Shown here piece by piece: positions 62,013 to 64,000 of a DNA stretch of 64,000 nucleotides. Below the pieces are notes generated by a model. It was not told where the DNA came from. It made no database searches and saw only the letters and a program-made list of their open reading frames with translations. Within the stretch, counting starts at the first letter, position 1. Each line of letters opens with the position of its first letter. Location: positions 372,001 to 436,000 of the forward strand of contig CAWIJL010000007.1 of the NCBI GenBank assembly GCA_963836405.1, given 5' to 3'. Source of the stretch: CAWIJJ01 sp963836405 (GTDB lineage: Bacteria > Acidobacteriota > Terriglobia > Bryobacterales > Bryobacteraceae). The position numbers and the translations under genes are program-made.

Positions 62013-63338
62013 TCAAAGCGAATACAAATGAAACACGTAAACGTAGGCCGGGGGCGAGCCCGGAGTCGCGCCCCGCAGGAACCCTCCAGGGTGCAGGTAT
62101 CCGAAACCGGCGCCGAACTGGAGACGACCGTGGCGGTACACGCCGAAAACGTCGCCTTCCTGGCCGATATGGGTGCCCGCCGATCCGTCCGCCACCCGGG
62201 CTACCGGCCTTCCCGAGGAGTTGTAGAGAGAATCCGCCGCGCTCGCCAGCCAGGAATCGTCGAACATCGCATTCACTACCAGGTTCTTCGCCAGGCCGTA
62301 CGATGCCGCAATCCGCACGTTGCGGATGTTGCGCCAGCCGAAAAGGTCCATGTGCCCGAACTTGTCATGGTTGGCGGGGTACAACTGATCGAACGTCCGG
62401 CTGGCGCCCGCATTGCCGGGATCCGGCGAACCGGAAGCGAATTTGTACTCCGCGGAAATATCCAGCCCGCGCCCCGCGAGATTCCAGTGTTTCCCGAGCA
62501 GCGAATACCAGGCCTTGCCGCGATGCGCGGCCGCTCCCACCCGCCCGTTCTGCAACGCGCCCTCCAGACTGTAGCGGAAGTTCCTGCGGAGTGCGCCGGC
62601 CAGCCGGAAACCCAGCGTATTCACACGCAGGCGGTCGGTGCCGGCCGCGGCGCTGCCGCCCGCAAAGCCTCCAGGCCGGTTCTGTTCATGGCGTAACAGG
62701 TACGCTTCGAGCAAGGCCCCTTTCCATATCTCCGGAAAGGAATTGTAAGTGCCCCAGACCCGGTCTCCAGGCACGGGGTAATTGAAACCGTCCGTCCTCA
62801 CCTTGACGGGCGAAACGGCCAGAAACTCGAGTCGCGCCCGCCGCAGAGCGTACCAGGCGCGCACGTGGTCGAAAGTGCGGGACACGTTGCTCCATTGGGG
62901 CGACCCAAGCAGCCTGGCCTCGCCGTAATTCAGCATCTCGCGGCCGGCGGAGAGGCCGAATCCGCTCTTCCGGCCCGGGAATAGTTCGATGTAGGCCTCC
63001 TGCAGGTCCGCCGGGTCGCGAACATTGCCGGGCGCACCGTGGCCGTACCAGGGCGCCCGCGAATCCTGAAGCATGGCGGAAATCTTGACCCACTTTCGCG
63101 GGTATACGCTCAGGGAGAGCCGGGTACGCGCGAGGCCCGTAAACAGGTCGGGATCCCGGCCGAATCCATTGCCGGTCCGCGACTCGTACCGCACCCTCTG
63201 CTCGAACCCGAATTTCAACTTTCCGCCGGTTTCGGAGGCGAGGTATGCGGCGGCGCGTCCGGGGATGTCCCAGGATTGAGCGCCGGCCTCGCGCGCGCCC
63301 ATGATCGAGAGTAGAATTCCCACGGGTATCCACCGCAT
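62013..63338 (-). CDS. Alginate-export-family outer membrane porin
   Basis: A 441-residue exported protein with a signal peptide ending 'MGAREAGA'. The remainder is a strand-rich outer membrane barrel of the alginate_exp type: 'LKFGFEQRVRYESRTGNGFG', 'LFTGLARTRLSLSVYPRKWVKI', 'DLQEAYIELFPG', 'GLSAGREMLNYGEARLLGSPQWSNVSRTFD' in part and the closing 'YVYVFHLYSL'. The last residue is Leu rather than the usual Phe. Such porins pass anionic polysaccharide or other solutes, and most copies are not tied to alginate synthesis. No alg genes are near. The start faces the nucleoside phosphorylase, with 205 bases between. Confidence 0.82.
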   Translation of the reverse strand: MRWIPVGILLSIMGAREAGAQSWDIPGRAAAYLASETGGKLKFGFEQRVRYESRTGNGFGRDPDLFTGLARTRLSLSVYPRKWVKISAMLQDSRAPWYGHGAPGNVRDPADLQEAYIELFPGRKSGFGLSAGREMLNYGEARLLGSPQWSNVSRTFDHVRAWYALRRARLEFLAVSPVKVRTDGFNYPVPGDRVWGTYNSFPEIWKGALLEAYLLRHEQNRPGGFAGGSAAAGTDRLRVNTLGFRLAGALRRNFRYSLEGALQNGRVGAAAHRGKAWYSLLGKHWNLAGRGLDISAEYKFASGSPDPGNAGASRTFDQLYPANHDKFGHMDLFGWRNIRNVRIAASYGLAKNLVVNAMFDDSWLASAADSLYNSSGRPVARVADGSAGTHIGQEGDVFGVYRHGRLQFGAGFGYLHPGGFLRGATPGSPPAYVYVFHLYSL

Positions 63339-63543
63339 AAGTCGGTTATTTCAGCATGTTTGAGGCTCGACCCAAGTATCATGGCATAGCCGCCATCGGC
63401 GAACCCTGGAGGGGGTGCCCGGGCCCGGTTCGGATTTGCATGGAAGCGGACCGAATCCTGATAAAATCGGCTTCCCGGGTCCGCAACCGTGCGTCAATTC
63501 CTTTACTTTCAGTACTGCGGAATGGTAGGCTAAGTGTCTCATA

Positions 63544-64000
63544 ATGCGTACAGTTGACTTGATCCAGCGGAAACGTGACGGTGAAGAGCTCGCTCCAGAG
63601 GAGATCGAGTTTCTCGTGGAAGGCTACACCCGCGGCGATATTCCCGATTATCAGATGGCGTCGTTCCTGATGGCCACGTTCTTTTCGGGCATGTCGGATC
63701 GGGAAGTCGGCAGGCTGACCGAATGCATGCTGCGCTCCGGCGAGACCGTCGATCTTTCGTCGATTCCCGGCCTGAAAGTGGATAAACATTCCACCGGCGG
63801 CGTGGGCGACAAGACCAGCCTGATCGTGGCGCCGCTGGCTGCCGCCGCGGGCGTGGTCGTCCCCATGATGTCGGGCCGTGCCTTGGGCCACACCGGCGGC
63901 ACGCTCGATAAACTCGAATCCATCCCCGGCTTCCGTACCAGCCTCACTGCCGACGAGTTCCGCGCGCAACTCGCCGAACTGGGGCTCTGCTTCATCGGCC
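63544..64000 (+). CDS. pdp: Pyrimidine-nucleoside (thymidine) phosphorylase, N-terminal part
   Basis: The first 152 residues of a nucleoside phosphorylase, cut by the window edge. The start 'VDLIQRKRDGEELAPEEIEFLVEGYTRGDIPDYQMASFLMA' in part, then 'VDKHSTGGVGDKTSLIVAPL' and the signature 'MSGRALGHTGGTLDKLESI', is complete. The enzyme uses phosphate to split uridine or thymidine. The pattern is closer to the broad pyrimidine-nucleoside type than to strict DeoA, but the missing part is needed. A weak promoter-like pair lies at 63436-63467. Together with udk it suggests pyrimidine salvage. Confidence 0.93.
   Translation, partial: MRTVDLIQRKRDGEELAPEEIEFLVEGYTRGDIPDYQMASFLMATFFSGMSDREVGRLTECMLRSGETVDLSSIPGLKVDKHSTGGVGDKTSLIVAPLAAAAGVVVPMMSGRALGHTGGTLDKLESIPGFRTSLTADEFRAQLAELGLCFIG

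Noticed and set aside
63436..63467. TTGCAT plus TGATAA/TAAAAT before the nucleoside phosphorylase
   Set aside because: Spacing is good only with a poor -10, and the better -10 gives a 20-base spacer; too weak to annotate.

Overview
The window is GC-rich, densely packed bacterial chromosome. It has no rRNA, tRNA, CRISPR array, insertion sequence or phage gene that I can recognise. The gene content suggests a Gram-negative heterotroph, and I infer Acidobacteriota, perhaps a Solibacter/Bryobacter relative. Pointers are RND pumps with outer-membrane channels, many secreted glycoside hydrolases and esterases, Tat-exported enzymes, an actinobacterial-style 2-oxoglutarate decarboxylase and several secreted small proteins. 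No 16S gene is present, so this placement is inference.

Layout. 1-5170: an efflux cluster (HlyD adaptor end, RND pump) in which the pump reads directly into a TolC-like channel domain. 5183-16393, minus strand: a long run from alanine dehydrogenase and acyl-CoA dehydrogenase through a secreted lipoprotein-carrier-like protein, a two-domain esterase, a GH106-like glycosidase, DinB, a Rid-family protein and an M20 peptidase to CorA. 16516-18235: a small hypothetical gene, then an ECF sigma / anti-sigma / zinc-ribbon membrane protein operon. 18334-24147: a lone nuoM, a GNAT acetyltransferase and the fused E2-E1 2-oxoglutarate enzyme. 24194-29174: secreted hypothetical protein, a diadenylate-cyclase-like protein, YbjQ, a Tat aldo/keto reductase and a GH29 fucosidase. 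29177-36895: an MdtABC-like operon with two RND pumps. 36987-39485: CDGSH protein, DUF2264 protein and TPR protein. 39645-44761: a tightly overlapped tetrapyrrole operon (hemX-hemA-hemC-cobA/hemD) ending in uridine kinase, followed by comF and an HNH nuclease. 46296-52563: a small secreted protein, a chemoreceptor, a TonB-domain protein, a lone receiver and an NtrY/NtrC pair. 52658-57556: exo-glucosaminidase-like GH2 and an ABC exporter. 57557-58263 has no convincing gene. 58264-63338: Mrp ATPase operon, two tandem beta-helix proteins and an alginate-export-type porin. The window ends inside a pyrimidine-nucleoside phosphorylase.

At least six single-base frameshifts break otherwise well-conserved genes: the RND pump, the M20 peptidase, the 2-oxoglutarate enzyme twice and NtrY twice. 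Their number and their position inside conserved domains make assembly indels more likely than real gene decay. Broken genes are listed as their readable pieces, and fusions are judged with this in mind. The RND-TolC fusion survives that test, because no forward frame contains a stop across the junction. The NtrY-NtrC fusion does not clearly survive it.

The most interesting items are the RND-TolC fusion, the diadenylate-cyclase-like protein, the two-esterase polypeptide, the E2-E1 2-oxoglutarate enzyme and the tandem beta-helix secreted proteins.
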